From Forficula auricularia (Eukaryota > Arthropoda > Insecta > Dermaptera > Forficulidae), in NCBI GenBank assembly GCA_024734495.1, contig JALMQS010000085.1:22325077-22389076 (forward strand): 64,000 nucleotides of DNA, written 5' to 3'. Under the pieces are notes generated by a model that searched no databases, was not told where the DNA came from, and saw nothing but the letters and a program-made list of their open reading frames with translations. Shown piece by piece: positions 37,301 to 46,700 of this stretch (its first letter is position 1; each line of letters opens with the position of its first letter). The position numbers were made by a program, and so were the translations under genes.

Positions 37301-40300
37301 TAATTACTCTACCGAAAAAACTTGAAATATATTATATAAAATTTTAATAAAGCATGTAAAATAATACTTTTCCAACATTTATATATGCTCTGTTTTATTT
37401 ATTCAAATCTCAAGTGATTAAAGTAACATTTTAATAATGATGAAATTAAATCACTAATGAATCAAGTTAGTTTATAACAATGGTTGTTTATAAATCAACG
37501 TAACAATCGTCTATTGTAGATAAAACTACATTTTAATAATGATGAAATTAGAGTTAGACTATCCACTAGTGAATCAACAATGTTTATCAACAATGGTTGT
37601 TTATAAATCAACGTAACAATCGTCTATTGTAGATAAAACTACATTTTAATAATGATGAAATTAAAGCTAGATTTTATTCACTAGTGAATCAACAATGTTT
37701 ATCAACAATGGTTGTTTATAAATCAACGTAACAATCGTCTATTGTAGATAAAACTAGACATATAATAATTATGTAAACTTAAAATATTATTTAATCTCTT
37801 GGTATATCTTTTGAAATTACTTTTAAATAGAAAAACAATTTTGGCAATTGACCATAAATTTGGATTTGGATCTTGACAAACAGATTCTGCTTAATAAATT
37901 TACGCCAAAGATTTAAATGTTGGTTTAAAATAATAAAGTAACATTTTTGTGCAATTTAAGATTTGACATAGAGATCTAAAACTTTATATTCGTGTGAATA
38001 TCACACGTTGGAATTGTTATTGTTAAAACGCAGTCTCAATTGTAAACAATGGTTGTTTATAAACAAACCTCCAACAATCAACTAAATTCAAATTAATTAG
38101 TAAAGTTCTCTAATTAACTCTTTAAGGAAATCAATAAATTTTTGCACGTTTAATAAGAGTCGATATTCTGTCAATTTCCTAAATGGAGGAGATTGGTTTT
38201 ATTATGGTGATAGATTATTAGGTCGGCCCTCTAAGCTTTCCACGACTGGAATTGTAAATACGGTATGCCAAAACAAGAGCAGACAGACAGTTTTCCTTGG
38301 ATGTTTTCAACATGCCAACCAAGGCCGTTCGTTGCTAGCTAATTGATTGATTTAATTGTACGCATTAATTATGATGGATGTTTATTTGTTCAGAGCTATT
38401 TCTAAATTTATTGTCAACCTAAACGTCAACATATTTTTAATCAGGCTCCTCTGTGCGTGCGTTTCTATGCACAAATGAATTAATCATAAATTATATTTTC
38501 TTATATTTGGGAATGTATTTAAAAGAGAAATCGTATTAAATAACATCATCGAGGTTGAACAACAGAAAAAGAAATCTCTTATGGATATATATGAATGTGC
38601 AAAATCTACCTTTTAGTAGATCCTTCAGTTGATTATCTTCACAGAAATTATCAAAATAAATCTATTATTATTATTATTATTATCTATTGATCAGCTTCTG
38701 CTGATTAAAGTGGTAATCTCTTATATGTTGATAAGGAATAGAGAGAGCTGTTGGTTATTTTAATAGGAAATTTTATTTTCAATTGACCAAATATATATAT
38801 TTGAAAATATGTGTACCTATATATTAAATAACAATAATATGGATATGGTAAAAATAAAAATAAAATAAAAATACTATAACTAAGCAAAGCTTTCGTTTAT
38901 TTTGTGAACATTCTCAAGGTCTATAAATACGAAAATAAAGGATCATATAAAAAGTCTCGGCGGTTTTTTGCCACTGAAAGAAGTCATTGAAATTTTGCAA
39001 CTGGTGGAGCAAGACAGGCAAGCAAACTGTCAGGAAATAGACATCAGCCACATGACAGTTTGGAATCATTTGAAAGAAACAGGCTACAAAAAGAAGCTCG
39101 ATGTTTGGGTGCCACATTAATTAACGCAAAGAAATTTGATTGACAGAGTAAAATGTTGCTGAAACGCAACGAACTCGATCCATTTTTGAAGCGAACCATT
39201 ACAGGCGATGAAAAATGAGTGAAATAGGAGAATATCAAACGCAAGCGATCATGGTCAAGGGCTGGTGACCTCCCAAAAACGACTTCAAAGCCTGCATTGT
39301 CGACAAAGAAGGTTATGTTGAGTGTTTGGTGTGATTGGAGGGGAATTGTCCATAATGAGCTGATGAAACCTGGCGCAACCATCAATTCGCACCTGTACTG
39401 TGCACAACTCGACCGTTTGAACGAAGCAATCCAGAATTGGCCAACAGAAAGGGAGTTGTGTTCCATCATGAGAACAAACATCTTTGATGACTCGGAACAA
39501 ATTGACTGAACTTGGTTGGGAAGTTTTGATGCATCCCTCGTATATCACCGTCTGACTACCCTTTGTTTTGGTCTCTGCAAAAATCTCTCTTGATGGTAAA
39601 AAATTGGCCGACTGAAGCGCCGCTGAAAATCACTTGGCCAAGTTTTTCGACAATAAAAGCACAGATGGAATTATGAAGCTACCCAAAAAATGGCAAAAGG
39701 CCAGAGATAATAATGCTCAATATGAACTTGATTAAAATTGATTTAAAATAAAGAAATTTTTTGTTCAAAAATGTACCAAAAAACAGCGAGAACTTTTATA
39801 TGATCTATATATTGGAATTAAAAAAATAATAAATAAATTACTCTATAAGAAAACATTAAAATAAACCATGATAAATAAATATTCTATTAAAAAGAGTATC
39901 TTAAATTATAACGTTTTTATTTCATTTTTTGACCATATTCAATATTATTGTTATTGTTGTCTATTATTGTGATAGATCCAAGGGGCCAATTTGATTATTA
40001 GTTAGGGATGTCATATTTGAAAAGAAAACTACGAATCCCTCGAATACAGGATTTTTGTACACATATTTATTACAAATACAACTAGATTTAGAATTATTTA
40101 ATAGACAATTTGCAATATGAAAATGTCATAAAAATTATACATAATAACAAAAATTATGACATTTAAAAAAATATATATTTGGGATATACCTATATATATA
40201 TGTTGCAGTAAAAACTCGTTTTTATTAAGAACGGGTTTTTAGTTAAAACGCGTTTCACTGAATGAATACCATTGTGGCAACTAGAATTTACTGATGTTGG

Positions 40301-41489
40301 TTGATTTGGTTCAAAGGTCTAGACTCTTTACCCTTGACCTTCCGCCTCATTTTGGGTGTTTATTTTCAAAAAAATTTTAAACAGAAATGTTAAAAATTAG
40401 AATAAAAGTTGTAGAGGATGTAATTTTTGACATTTTTGTTTAAAAATTTTTGAAAATAAACACCCAAAATGAGGCGAAAGGTCAAAAATGAAGATTCTAG
40501 AGCTTTGAACCAAACTCAACCAACATCAGTAAATTCTAGTTGTCACAAAAGTATGCAGTGAAACGCGTTTTAACTAGAAAGAACCCGTTCTTACTAAAAA
40601 CGGGTTTTTACTACAACATATATATGAATATATGTATACCTATATATTAAATAACAATAATATGGATATGGTCAAATTAAAAATAAAATAAAAATACTAT
40701 AACTAAGCCAAGCTTTCGTTTAGCATATTTGGTAAACATTTTCAAGGTCTAAAAATACAAAAATATATTGGAATTAAAAAAACAAAAAAATAAATAAATT
40801 AGGTGCTTACTTACTCTCTATAAGAAAATTTAGAAAACATTAAAATTAAAAAAATTCTCCCTTGTTTCATATGCGTGAATTAATAAAAATAAATCATGAT
40901 AAATAAACATTCTATTAAAAAGACTATCTTAAGTTATAACGTTTTTATTTCATTTTTGACCATTTTCAAGAGTATTGTTATTGTTGTCTATTATTGTGAT
41001 AGATCCCAAGGGGCCAATTTTATTATTAGTTTGGGATGTCATATTTGAAAAGAAAAGAAAACTACGAATCCCTCGAATACAGGATTTTCGCACACATATT
41101 TATTACAAATACAACTAGATTTACAATTATTTAATAGACAATTTGCAATATGAAAATGTCAAAAATTATGACATATAAAAAAAATATATTTGGGATATAC
41201 ATATATAATAGAGATAAAGCTTAATTGTTGTTTGAATATTTTGAAAATATATTTTTCGATGAAATAAAGGAAAAGTTGCAAAAGGGGTAAGTGTAAGTAA
41301 GAAATTAAAAGGGGGAAAAAGTGACTTACTGATTCTGAATGAGCTGAATTGTCAAGGCACTTTTGCCGACGCCTCCGGCTGGAAAAAAACAACAAAAATT
41401 TGTTTTTTATTTTAATTAATAATAATAATTGAATAAAGGAGGAGGGAGGGGAACTTACCACCCACCACAACAAGTTTATACTCGGTCAT
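17568..41489 (-). CDS. Ras85D: Ras GTPase (Ras85D/KRAS type), complete, 7 coding exons
   Basis: Coding exons on the minus strand: 41489-41459, 41378-41330, 36593-36565, 35194-35110, 30558-30416, 20234-20074 and 17636-17568. All join in phase with GT/AG borders to give 188 aa, the length of KRAS4B. Motifs: [17 protein letters not shown] (P-loop, residues 10-17), switch [12 protein letters not shown] (28-38), DTAGQEEY (57-64, with Gln61), NKCD (116-119), ETSAK (143-147), a basic hypervariable tail ([12 protein letters not shown]) and the CAAX box CVLL. It is a membrane-anchored GTP switch upstream of the Raf-MAPK pathway. The final Leu predicts geranylgeranylation rather than farnesylation. Glycines 12 and 13 are intact. 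The symbol follows the Drosophila orthologue; another close Ras paralogue is possible. Introns are packed with transposons. Confidence 0.95.
17736..18297 (+). repeat. ACTTTACCATACA-family element, copy 1 (3'-truncated)
   Basis: Starts ACTTTACCATACA; shares gatgtggccatccactt upstream and the runs of C, atgtatacaaaatttgg and actaactaacagacattttg inside with the next two copies. The right terminus is missing. It carries the uninterrupted site used by the Helitron at 18499. Confidence 0.6.
18462..19946 (+). mobile_element. ACTTTACCATACA-family element, copy 2, split by a Helitron
   Basis: Perfect 13-bp inverted ends: ACTTTACCATACA at 18462-18474 and TGTATGGTAAAGT at 19934-19946. Non-coding. A 950-bp Helitron sits at 18499-19448. 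Confidence 0.6.
18499..19448 (+). mobile_element. Non-autonomous Helitron, family H1, with exact empty site
   Basis: Starts TCTTCTATATATATAAAATT and ends with the GC hairpin GGGCCGCC-GAA-GGCGGGCC, then TTGCAGCTAG. Flanks are A18498 and T19449; joining them restores tatttaatatttaataaaat exactly as seen uninterrupted at about 17765. No Rep/helicase ORF; the 19.0-19.4 kb part is an extreme G-rich low-complexity run. Confidence 0.85.
20074..20234 (-). CDS. Ras85D: Ras coding exon 6 (NKCD and SAK motifs)
   Basis: 161 nt encoding [31 protein letters not shown] and TLVREIRKV. Donor GTAAGT at 20073-20068. Confidence 0.93.
20328..20372 (+). mobile_element. Helitron H2 5'-end fragment
   Basis: Begins TCTACTCTTATTAAATGAGC as in the complete copies, but breaks off after about 45 bp. 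Confidence 0.4.
20454..20955. mobile_element. Palindromic hammerhead-bearing element, 11-bp target duplication
   Basis: Flanked by ATTTAATAAAA at 20443-20453 and 20956-20966. Copies 1 and 2 of the host repeat show the site without insertion. Left arm taatggaaggcag, right arm ctgccttccatta. Two head-to-head hammerhead-like cores lie at 20588-20642 (minus, core mutated to GAAG) and 20807-20861 (plus). Confidence 0.72.
20807..20861 (+). ncRNA. Hammerhead-ribozyme-like motif, best-preserved copy
   Basis: Stem I CCTTTGAAACC pairs with GGTTTGAAAGG (ten base pairs around one G-G mismatch). Core CTGAAGA at 20818-20824, stem II GGAGG/CCTCC with loop GAAAAAT, core GAAA at 20843-20846, minimal stem III ACGT, and C at 20850 as the expected cleavage position. 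The organisation is type I with almost no stem III, as known for Penelope-like element ribozymes. One extra A lies between the core and stem II. Self-cleavage is inferred only. Confidence 0.58.
21593..22317. other. Ras intron, AT-rich
   Basis: Contains poly-T at 21714-21736 and several A-runs. No exon or complete element recognised. Confidence 0.4.
22951..22996 (-). ncRNA. Hammerhead-ribozyme-like motif
   Basis: Minus strand: CTGATGA (rc of 22980-22986), stem II AGGGC/GCCCT with loop AAA, GAAA, palindromic stem III ACTATAGT, then C. Stem I is weak and bulged. Confidence 0.5.
23021..23066 (+). ncRNA. Hammerhead-ribozyme-like motif (partner copy)
   Basis: CTGATGA at 23028-23034, stem II GAGGG/CCCTC, then GAAAACTATAGTC. 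An extra A in the GAAA box probably makes it weaker than its partner. Confidence 0.42.
23196..23565. repeat. Half copy of the 4495-5229 palindrome
   Basis: Matches the right arm from tttagtctttttgattttaag to caacgatccgttgcagttta. It abuts the LTR element that follows. Confidence 0.6.
23575..24093 (+). repeat. 5' LTR, 519 bp
   Basis: TGTAATGAAATAAGCACC to GGTTAAATCATTACA. Differs from the 3' LTR at about 23757 (a versus c) and in gctaaaaatacc versus gctaaatatacc. Confidence 0.88.
24094..24111 (+). promoter_or_regulatory. Candidate primer binding site
   Basis: TGGAGGACCGCACCGATA begins at the base after the LTR, starting TGG as expected for pairing with a tRNA CCA end. The tRNA was not identified. 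Confidence 0.5.
24267..25589 (+). pseudogene. Chimeric retroelement ORF: gag-like, start of RT, integrase end (440 aa, uninterrupted)
   Basis: Residues about 1-230 are a gag-like, Asp/Lys-rich, probably coiled-coil region with three GSINCL repeats (about residues 83-125). Residues about 262-300 ([32 protein letters not shown]) match the linker just before gypsy-type reverse transcriptase. The frame then passes directly into integrase: [14 protein letters not shown] (second catalytic Asp) and [10 protein letters not shown] (probable catalytic Glu). A second junction near 25390-25450 leads to the C-terminal YDGPFRV and [13 protein letters not shown]. Protease, nearly all RT, RNase H and the first integrase Asp are absent. 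No stop interrupts the 1.3-kb frame although the LTRs are young. It could be a selected non-autonomous product or a recent deletion. Confidence 0.7.
27862..27920 (+). pseudogene. tRNA-Gly(UCC)-like sequence
   Basis: Contains ggtcagcatag, an anticodon arm ttgCCTTCCAAGCAg with anticodon TCC, and a T-arm acgggttcatatcccgc. The acceptor stem does not pair, so it is a tRNA-derived relic rather than a functional gene. Confidence 0.45.
28721..28843 (+). repeat. Two direct 56-bp repeats
   Basis: ggcctaagagcctagttatt through gaccctattgag occurs at 28721-28776 and again at 28788-28843 with an 11-bp spacer; the units look identical. Confidence 0.8.
29442..29448 (+). promoter_or_regulatory. Candidate polypurine tract
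   Basis: GAGGGGA directly before the 3' LTR; short for a plus-strand primer. Confidence 0.4.
29449..29967 (+). repeat. 3' LTR, 519 bp
   Basis: Same ends and length as the 5' LTR; followed by ATAC, the target duplication. Confidence 0.88.
30416..30558 (-). CDS. Ras85D: Ras coding exon 5
   Basis: 143 nt encoding [20 protein letters not shown] through KDTEDVPMV. The donor must be GTAAGT at 30415-30410, since this phase restores VLVGNKCD across the junction. Confidence 0.93.
31063..31110 (-). ncRNA. Hammerhead-ribozyme-like motif
   Basis: Minus strand: CTGAGGA, stem II GGTC/GACC, GAAA, short stem III ACT-GTAT-AGT, then T. Stem I pairing is poor. Confidence 0.38.
31385..31430 (+). ncRNA. Hammerhead-ribozyme-like motif (partner copy)
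   Basis: CTGAGGA at 31389-31395, GGTC/GACC stem, GAAACTGTATAGTT. The same sequence as the opposed copy. Confidence 0.38.
31905..32611 (+). mobile_element. Non-autonomous Helitron, family H2, exact empty site in sister elements
   Basis: TCTTATTATATTAAATGAGC at the 5' end; 3' hairpin ACCGAG-CATCG-CTCGGT then GGCCAGGTAC. Flanks A31904/T32612; joining them gives ctccatttttattatgataa, matching the uninterrupted (inverse) sequence of CCGGGTGAG-family copies 1 and 6 except for one base. Confidence 0.82.
32626..32820. repeat. Near-perfect palindrome, about 72-bp arms
   Basis: tagctttattcgttttggat through cccatattcgtttaggaa is repeated in inverse after a loop of about 50 bases. Conserved arms suggest a recent MITE-like foldback. 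Confidence 0.7.
33740..34949 (+). mobile_element. CCGGGTGAG-family element, copy 6
   Basis: Left end CCGGGTGAGTTTTTTTTT after TA, right end TTACCCGG before TA. It is palindromic, with the HTH relic at 34344-34592 in the middle (frame shifted). Confidence 0.75.
35110..35194 (-). CDS. Ras85D: Ras coding exon 4 (switch II)
   Basis: 85 nt encoding [16 protein letters not shown] and [11 protein letters not shown]; donor GTATAAG. Confidence 0.93.
35335..36418. mobile_element. CCGGGTGAG-family element, copy 7
   Basis: CCGGGTTAGTTT to AACTCACCCGG, TA on both sides. The middle keeps only a remnant of the transposase region. It lies 140 bp from Ras exon 4 and about 150 bp from the 29-nt Ras exon 3, and so fills most of that intron. 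Confidence 0.75.
36565..36593 (-). CDS. Ras85D: Ras coding exon 3 (29-nt microexon, switch I)
   Basis: Acceptor GTTTTAG and donor GTAAGAG bracket 29 nt encoding FVDEYDPTI with split codons at both ends. Removing it would shift the frame and delete the effector loop. Confidence 0.92.
37258..38310. repeat. Segment shared with JTB intron 1
   Basis: ggagggtttgtatttgtttt onward matches 43699-44612 with few differences. 37426-37756 holds three direct repeats of about 102-115 bp (acattttaataatgatgaaa ... gtagataaaact). No ORF. Related fragments recur at 45893-46590, partly inverted. Confidence 0.75.
38938..39807 (+). mobile_element. Decayed mariner-like transposon with empty site next door
   Basis: Imperfect inverted ends (GGATCATATAAAAAGTCTCG; inverse CGAGAACTTTTATATGATC). 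TA duplications at 38936-38937 and 39808-39809. The duplicate locus at about 40763 reads aaaatatattggaatt with no insertion. The transposase frame is broken throughout. Confidence 0.78.
38966..39740 (+). pseudogene. Mariner transposase pseudogene
   Basis: Frames include [29 protein letters not shown] (first catalytic Asp region) followed at once by a stop, [20 protein letters not shown] and [13 protein letters not shown]. At least one frameshift and several stops. Confidence 0.78.
40201..40618. repeat. Palindromic element, about 190-bp arms
   Basis: TGTTGCAGTAAAAACTCG on the left and its inverse ending CTACAACA on the right. Arms share aacgggtttttag and acacccaaaatgaggc. Confidence 0.65.
40621..41215. 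repeat. Duplicated segment, copy B (no mariner)
   Basis: Paralogue of 38812-40200; provides the empty site of the mariner. Confidence 0.7.
41330..41378 (-). CDS. Ras85D: Ras coding exon 2 (P-loop)
   Basis: 49 nt after acceptor TTTTTTTCCAG; encodes [15 protein letters not shown] plus a split His codon; donor GTAAGT. The intron before it is only 80 bp. Confidence 0.93.
41459..41489 (-). CDS. Ras85D: Ras coding exon 1 (start codon)
   Basis: ATG at 41489-41487; 31 nt encoding [10 protein letters not shown] plus one base; donor GTAAGTTC. Confidence 0.93.
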
Positions 41490-42185
41490 TTTCATTAAAT
41501 GACAAATCCACCTGCAAGCGAAGGCTCCCCACTAAAGCTTCATCGAATGTTCAATTTGATTGTTCAAGATTCCACATGTTTGATTGGTTGATTGTTGTTG
41601 TTTTTTTGCTGAAATTCCCGTCTGACTAATTACAAACTCTGACTTGTCTCGGGGCCTGTGTGTGTGTGTGTGTGTGTGTGTCTGTCTGTCCGCCCCTGAA
41701 ATGCTGAAACGTTTTCCGAATTAGACGGTGCACAAAACAAATTGGATCGCACACAATTGGCAAGAGAGAGGTAGAGAAGAAAACAAAAAACAAGAAAACC
41801 TCCTGGACTGGAAAAATGGAGAGAAAGAAATTGGTTGGAAAAAAAATTAGACAAGTGTGGAGTTGAGAGTTGCGAGTTGGTAGCAACTATACTCTCTGGT
41901 AGCAACCAAGCAAGGTGTCTTGTTGGGGAGCTTGCGATTGCTGCCGCTGCTACGCTGCTAGCAGCTTAGCAGCTAGCACAAGTCAAGCAAACAGAGCTTC
42001 AGTCGAGGCCGAGAGAGCGCGACACCAGCGCAACAAAACAAATAACAAATGGCAACAATTAATTAAAGCTACATTTAAAAAATCATCTATTTTGGATATA
42101 CCAAGTGCGGTGTATCAATGTTATATTCTTTGTGGGACAACGGACATTGCTAGTTGATAATTAATTTCACTCTCTTCACAAAAAA
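41490..42185 (-). promoter_or_regulatory. Probable Ras 5' UTR and promoter region
   Basis: Directly upstream of the Ras ATG. Contains a possible 5' UTR acceptor (CTTGCAG, rc of 41510-41517), a (GT)n run at 41657-41682 and a GC-richer stretch at 41905-42040. No TATA box or start site can be assigned. Confidence 0.3.
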
Positions 42186-43095
42186 CTAAAATTAGTCAAG
42201 TCTCAAATGGGCCCCTATGGGGAAAGTTTTGGGGTAGTTCTAATTTTTTGCATATATATGTTTTTTGGCTGCGCTGAATACAAATCTGAGTTCTTCCACC
42301 GAAATTTCGTCACGCAACATTGTAGAAAATGCAAAAAAAGGTGAAAATTTCCATTTTTTGGCGGATTTTCGCTTTTATAATTCGGAAACTATCGACTTTT
42401 TTGTAAATAATCTTCCTATTTAAAATAAAACTTCATAAAATTTCCTACAAATTTTATTGTTTAAGTTTTTATCTCCGACCAACTGTTTGGACTCAAGCGC
42501 AAAATCCAAGTTTTCGACATCGTCAGCCCCAAAAACTCGCATTTTTTTCGATATTTTACCATTTTGACCACGAAGGAGCACTTTTTCGACAAAGACCACT
42601 CTATACATTTTTAAACTAGATTATATTTTCTATAATTTAAACAAAGTTTCATCTTAATTGGATAAATTGTAATCCGTGCCGCAATTAGGTTGAAATTTTG
42701 AAAAACAATTTTATGCCAAAGAATCGCAATTTTTCCTTCATAAAATGAAAACCACTCATCCTACAAACTTGATTCCTATCTAATTCTCTAGGAAATTTTG
42801 TTGACTTGAACGTTTACTTGAACCACTTATTTGATAAAACTCGTAGATTTATAGATATCCAGCATTTTCCATGATAGGATATGATCCGAATCCTCAGAAA
42901 TGTCATAGAAAATGCTGGATATCTATAAATCTAAGAGTTTTATAAAAAAAGTAGTGCAAGTAAACGTTCAAGTCAATAAAATTTTCTAGAGAATAAGACA
43001 GAAATCAAGTTTCTAGGATGAGTAGTTTTCATTTTATGAATGAAAAACTGCGATTTTTTGAAAAATAGAGTTTTGAGGTAAAACTCTGCTTAAAA
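42186..43095. repeat. Interspersed repeat with internal palindrome
   Basis: Shares gggaaagttttggggtagtt and related text with 50040-50335, 55190-55260 and 57590-58360. The 42800-43030 part folds on itself (gaacgtttacttgaac / gcaagtaaacgttcaag). Confidence 0.6.
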
Positions 43096-43260
43096 ACTGG
43101 TTTGTGCGCATGCGTAACGGAAGCCACCAGAGGTTGGATTCGAGATTGGAGATTGGAAAAATTGACAAGCGGCTTCGCTAGCGCGATGGGCGGCGATTCT
43201 ATTAAGCAACAGTCGAGTCGACGTGCGTCAGCTCGTTAGAATATAATATGAAAATTAAAT
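43096..43260 (+). promoter_or_regulatory. Candidate JTB upstream region
   Basis: GC-richer than its surroundings, with TGCGCATGCGT, close to an NRF-1-type site, about 540 bp before the JTB start codon. Inference only. Confidence 0.25.
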
Positions 43261-43647
43261 ATGGTACAATGATTGATTTAATTACCTATACACCTAATAA
43301 AATTACCAAATCACTTAAATATATAAACAATTTGTTGAAATAATTTAAATTCGATTGTTTCTGTTTAAAAAAATAGAAAATTTTTGAAAATGGATTAATT
43401 TGACAAGTCAATTAAATTTGAATATTCCTCTTCTAACTGGCTAGTGCGAAATTCCTCTTACAGATGGTGCTGTTCTCGACAACCTGCCTTTGAATTGATT
43501 TCAATTCTTACGTCACACTGACTCACATATATGAAGTATGAACTTTAATTCTCTCTATATTTTGATTAATTAATTTAAATCCCATCTCTCTCATCTCTTT
43601 TCTAATTTGTTCGACGTAATTTATTCTGTATAAATTTTCAATCCAGA

Positions 43648-43703
43648 ATGATAGAATCATGCACAAAAAAACGCATGATTCTTACTATAACCTTACTTGG
43701 AGG
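43648..43703 (+). CDS. JTB: JTB exon 1 (start)
   Basis: ATG at 43648; 18 codons plus two bases (MIESCTKKRMILTITLLG). The phase fits exon 2 exactly. The last seven bases and the donor also begin the repeat shared with the Ras intron at 37258. Confidence 0.65.
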
Positions 43704-46700
43704 GTTTGTATTTGTTTTCTTATTTATTCTATTATTAATTAATTACTCTACCGAAAAAACTTGAAATATATTATATAATTTTAATAAAGCATGTAAAATA
43801 ATACTTTTCCAACATTTATATATGCTCTGTTTTATTTATTCAAATCTCAAGTAACATTTTAATAATGATGAAATTAAATCACTAATGAATCAAGTTAGTT
43901 TATAACAATGGTTGTTTATAAATCAACGTAACAATCGTCTATTGTAGATAAAACTACATTTTAATAATGATGAAATTAGAGTTAGACTATTCACTAGTGA
44001 ATCAACAATGTTTATCAACAATGGTTGTTTATAAATCTACGTAACAATCATCTATTGTAGATAAAACTAGACATATAATAATTATGTAAACTTAAAATAT
44101 TATTTAATCTCTTGGTATATCTTTTGAAAATACTTTTAAATAGAAAAACAATTTTGGCAATTGACCATAAATTTGGATTTGGATCTTGACAAACAGATTC
44201 CGCTTAGCAAATTTACGCCAAAAATTTAAATGTTGATTTAAAATAATAAAGTAACATTTTTGTGCAATTTAAGATTTGACATAGAGATCTAAAACTTTAT
44301 ATTCGTGTTAATATCACACGTTGGAATTGTTATTGTTAAAACGCAGTCTCAATTGTAAACAATGGTTGTTTATAAACAAACCTCCAACAATCAACTAAAT
44401 TCAAATTAATTAGTAAAGTTCTCTAATTAACTCTTTAAGGAAATCAATAAATTTTTGTTCGTTTAATAAGAGTCGATATTCTGTCAATTTCCTAAATGGA
44501 GGAGATTGGTTTTATTGTGGTGATAGAGGGTCACCCCTCTAAGCTTTCCACGACTGGAATTGTAAATACGGTATGCCAAAACAAGAGCAGACAGACAGTT
44601 TTCATTGGATGTAACATTTTAATAATGATGAAATTAGAGTTAGACTTTATTCGCTAGTGAATCAAGTTGGTTTAATAACAATGGTTGTTTATAAATCTAC
44701 GTAACAATCATCTATTGTAGATAAAACTATACAGTGTGACAATAAAAAACCCGGTTAAAACTTTTGTAGTATAATTTCACTATCTTAAATCTAATATATT
44801 ATATTAACAATTAATAATAATATTATGGACCTTTAGTAATAATATATTCAGCCTCCTTTTGGGGGCGATACAGAGCCCTAAACGCGTCTTGAAATTTTCG
44901 ACGAAGAGCCTCAGCTTTTCTGGTGACAATCTGTCCCACTCCCGGCGTAGCGAGTTCCTCCAGAGCCTTCAAACTTTTATGGGCCTTAGCACAGGTCCTG
45001 GACACCAATATGGATCAACAAGCTGTAGTCCATCGGGCGAGCAGGGCGGCCACTCTGTTGTGATCAAGGCTGGAAAATGGGCCTTGCACCATTCCTGAAT
45101 GGTTTTTGATTTCTGAGCCGGCTCGGAGTCCTGTTGGAATGTCTAATGCTGCTATGCCAAGGCTCCACTTTTTCCAAAACCAGCCGCCGATACTCCTCTT
45201 TGTTGATTTTGACCCCCTAATCAAAGAAAATCAAAATGGTTTTGCCGCTGGCGCGAATTCCGCCCAATCGATCAGCGATTGGGGGTTTTGGCTGTGTTCG
45301 ACCATGGCAGATGGCCCGGGAGCCTCTGACGACCAGCTCCTGTTGTTTTGACGGTTATGCTCTTGTTTCCGGGTGAACACAATCATTTCCCAGAAGCCCT
45401 ACGTTCTTGTTTTCGTTCGTAAGCAGCTGTACCTTCTGGAGCTTGTAGGGCTTGAGATTCAGCTCCTCTTTGGCTATTTGGCGAACAGATTCTCGGTTGA
45501 TTCCGATTTCACGAGCGATTCCTCATGGAGACCCTCAAATTTCGCTGTACCCGCTTCTTGATGATTTTGCGCTTGTTATGAGTGTTGACGGTGAGCTTCT
45601 GCCGCTGGCCGGTACAGTCAAGCTCATTGAAACGGCGGATTGCGTGTTTGTTGAGGCACATTGGGCAAACGGACAATCTCCCAATGACGTCTCCCTTCAC
45701 GAGAAAGCTCCACAATTGGATCACGTTTGTTTGACATTCTCCAAAACACAATAAATTAATCAATATTAATTGAAAAAAAAAAACATACTCTAGGACAAAA
45801 AAGTGTGGAGAATCCGATAAAACAATAATTAATTGGATACGGAATAAAACATTCGTGTCATCAAACTTTAACCGGGTTTTTTTGTCACCCTACATATATA
45901 ATTATGTAAACTTAAAATATTATTTAATCTCTTGTGAAATTCCTTTTAAATAGAAAATCAATTGGGAATTGACTATAAACTTGGATTTGGGATCTTGAGA
46001 AACAGATTCTCCTTAACAAATTTACACCAAAGATTTAAATGTTGAGTTAAAATAATATAGTAACATTTTTGTGCAATTTAAGATTTGACATAGGGATCTA
46101 AAACTTTAGATTCATATAAATATCAAAAGCTGTAATTGTTATTTTAAAACACAGTTTTAAAATACGAATCTAAAGTTTTAGATCTCTATGTCAAATCTAG
46201 AGTATTAGAATAAATACATAGTTTATGAAATATCTAGGCTATTGCTTTATTTATTTCCTTAAAGTGTTAATTAGAGAACTTTAAAAATTAATTTGAATTT
46301 AGGGTTTGTTTATAAACAACCATTGTTTACAATTGAGACTGCGTTTTAACAATAACAATTCCACCGTTTGATATTCGTATGTTAAATCTAGAGTATTAAA
46401 ATAATTACATAGCTTATGAAATAAATATCTATGGTAGTGTTTTATTGATGCATTTTAAAATAATCAATCTCTGGAATTGTTATTGTTAAAAAGCAGTCTC
46501 AATTGTAAACAATGGTTGTTTATAAACAAACCTCTAACAATCAACTAAATTCAAATTAATTTTTAAAGTTCACTAATTAACCCTTTAAGGAAATCAATTC
46601 TTTCATAAATTATGCTACTAATCTACCTAAACTAGAACATTTAATTGAACTATTTAAGAATTTAATCTTAATGATGAATTTGAAACCATGTCAGGATTAA

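Larger units (their letters stand above)
38812..40200. repeat. Duplicated segment, copy A (with mariner insertion)
   Basis: Outside the mariner it matches 40621-41215 (atattaaataacaataatat, aggggccaattt, aaaactacgaatccctcgaa). The two copies flank a 418-bp palindrome. Confidence 0.7.

Noticed and set aside
37426..37756. CRISPR-like array of direct repeats
   Set aside because: Units of 102-115 bp are contiguous and repeat throughout, with no spacer/repeat pattern; this is a eukaryotic tandem repeat.
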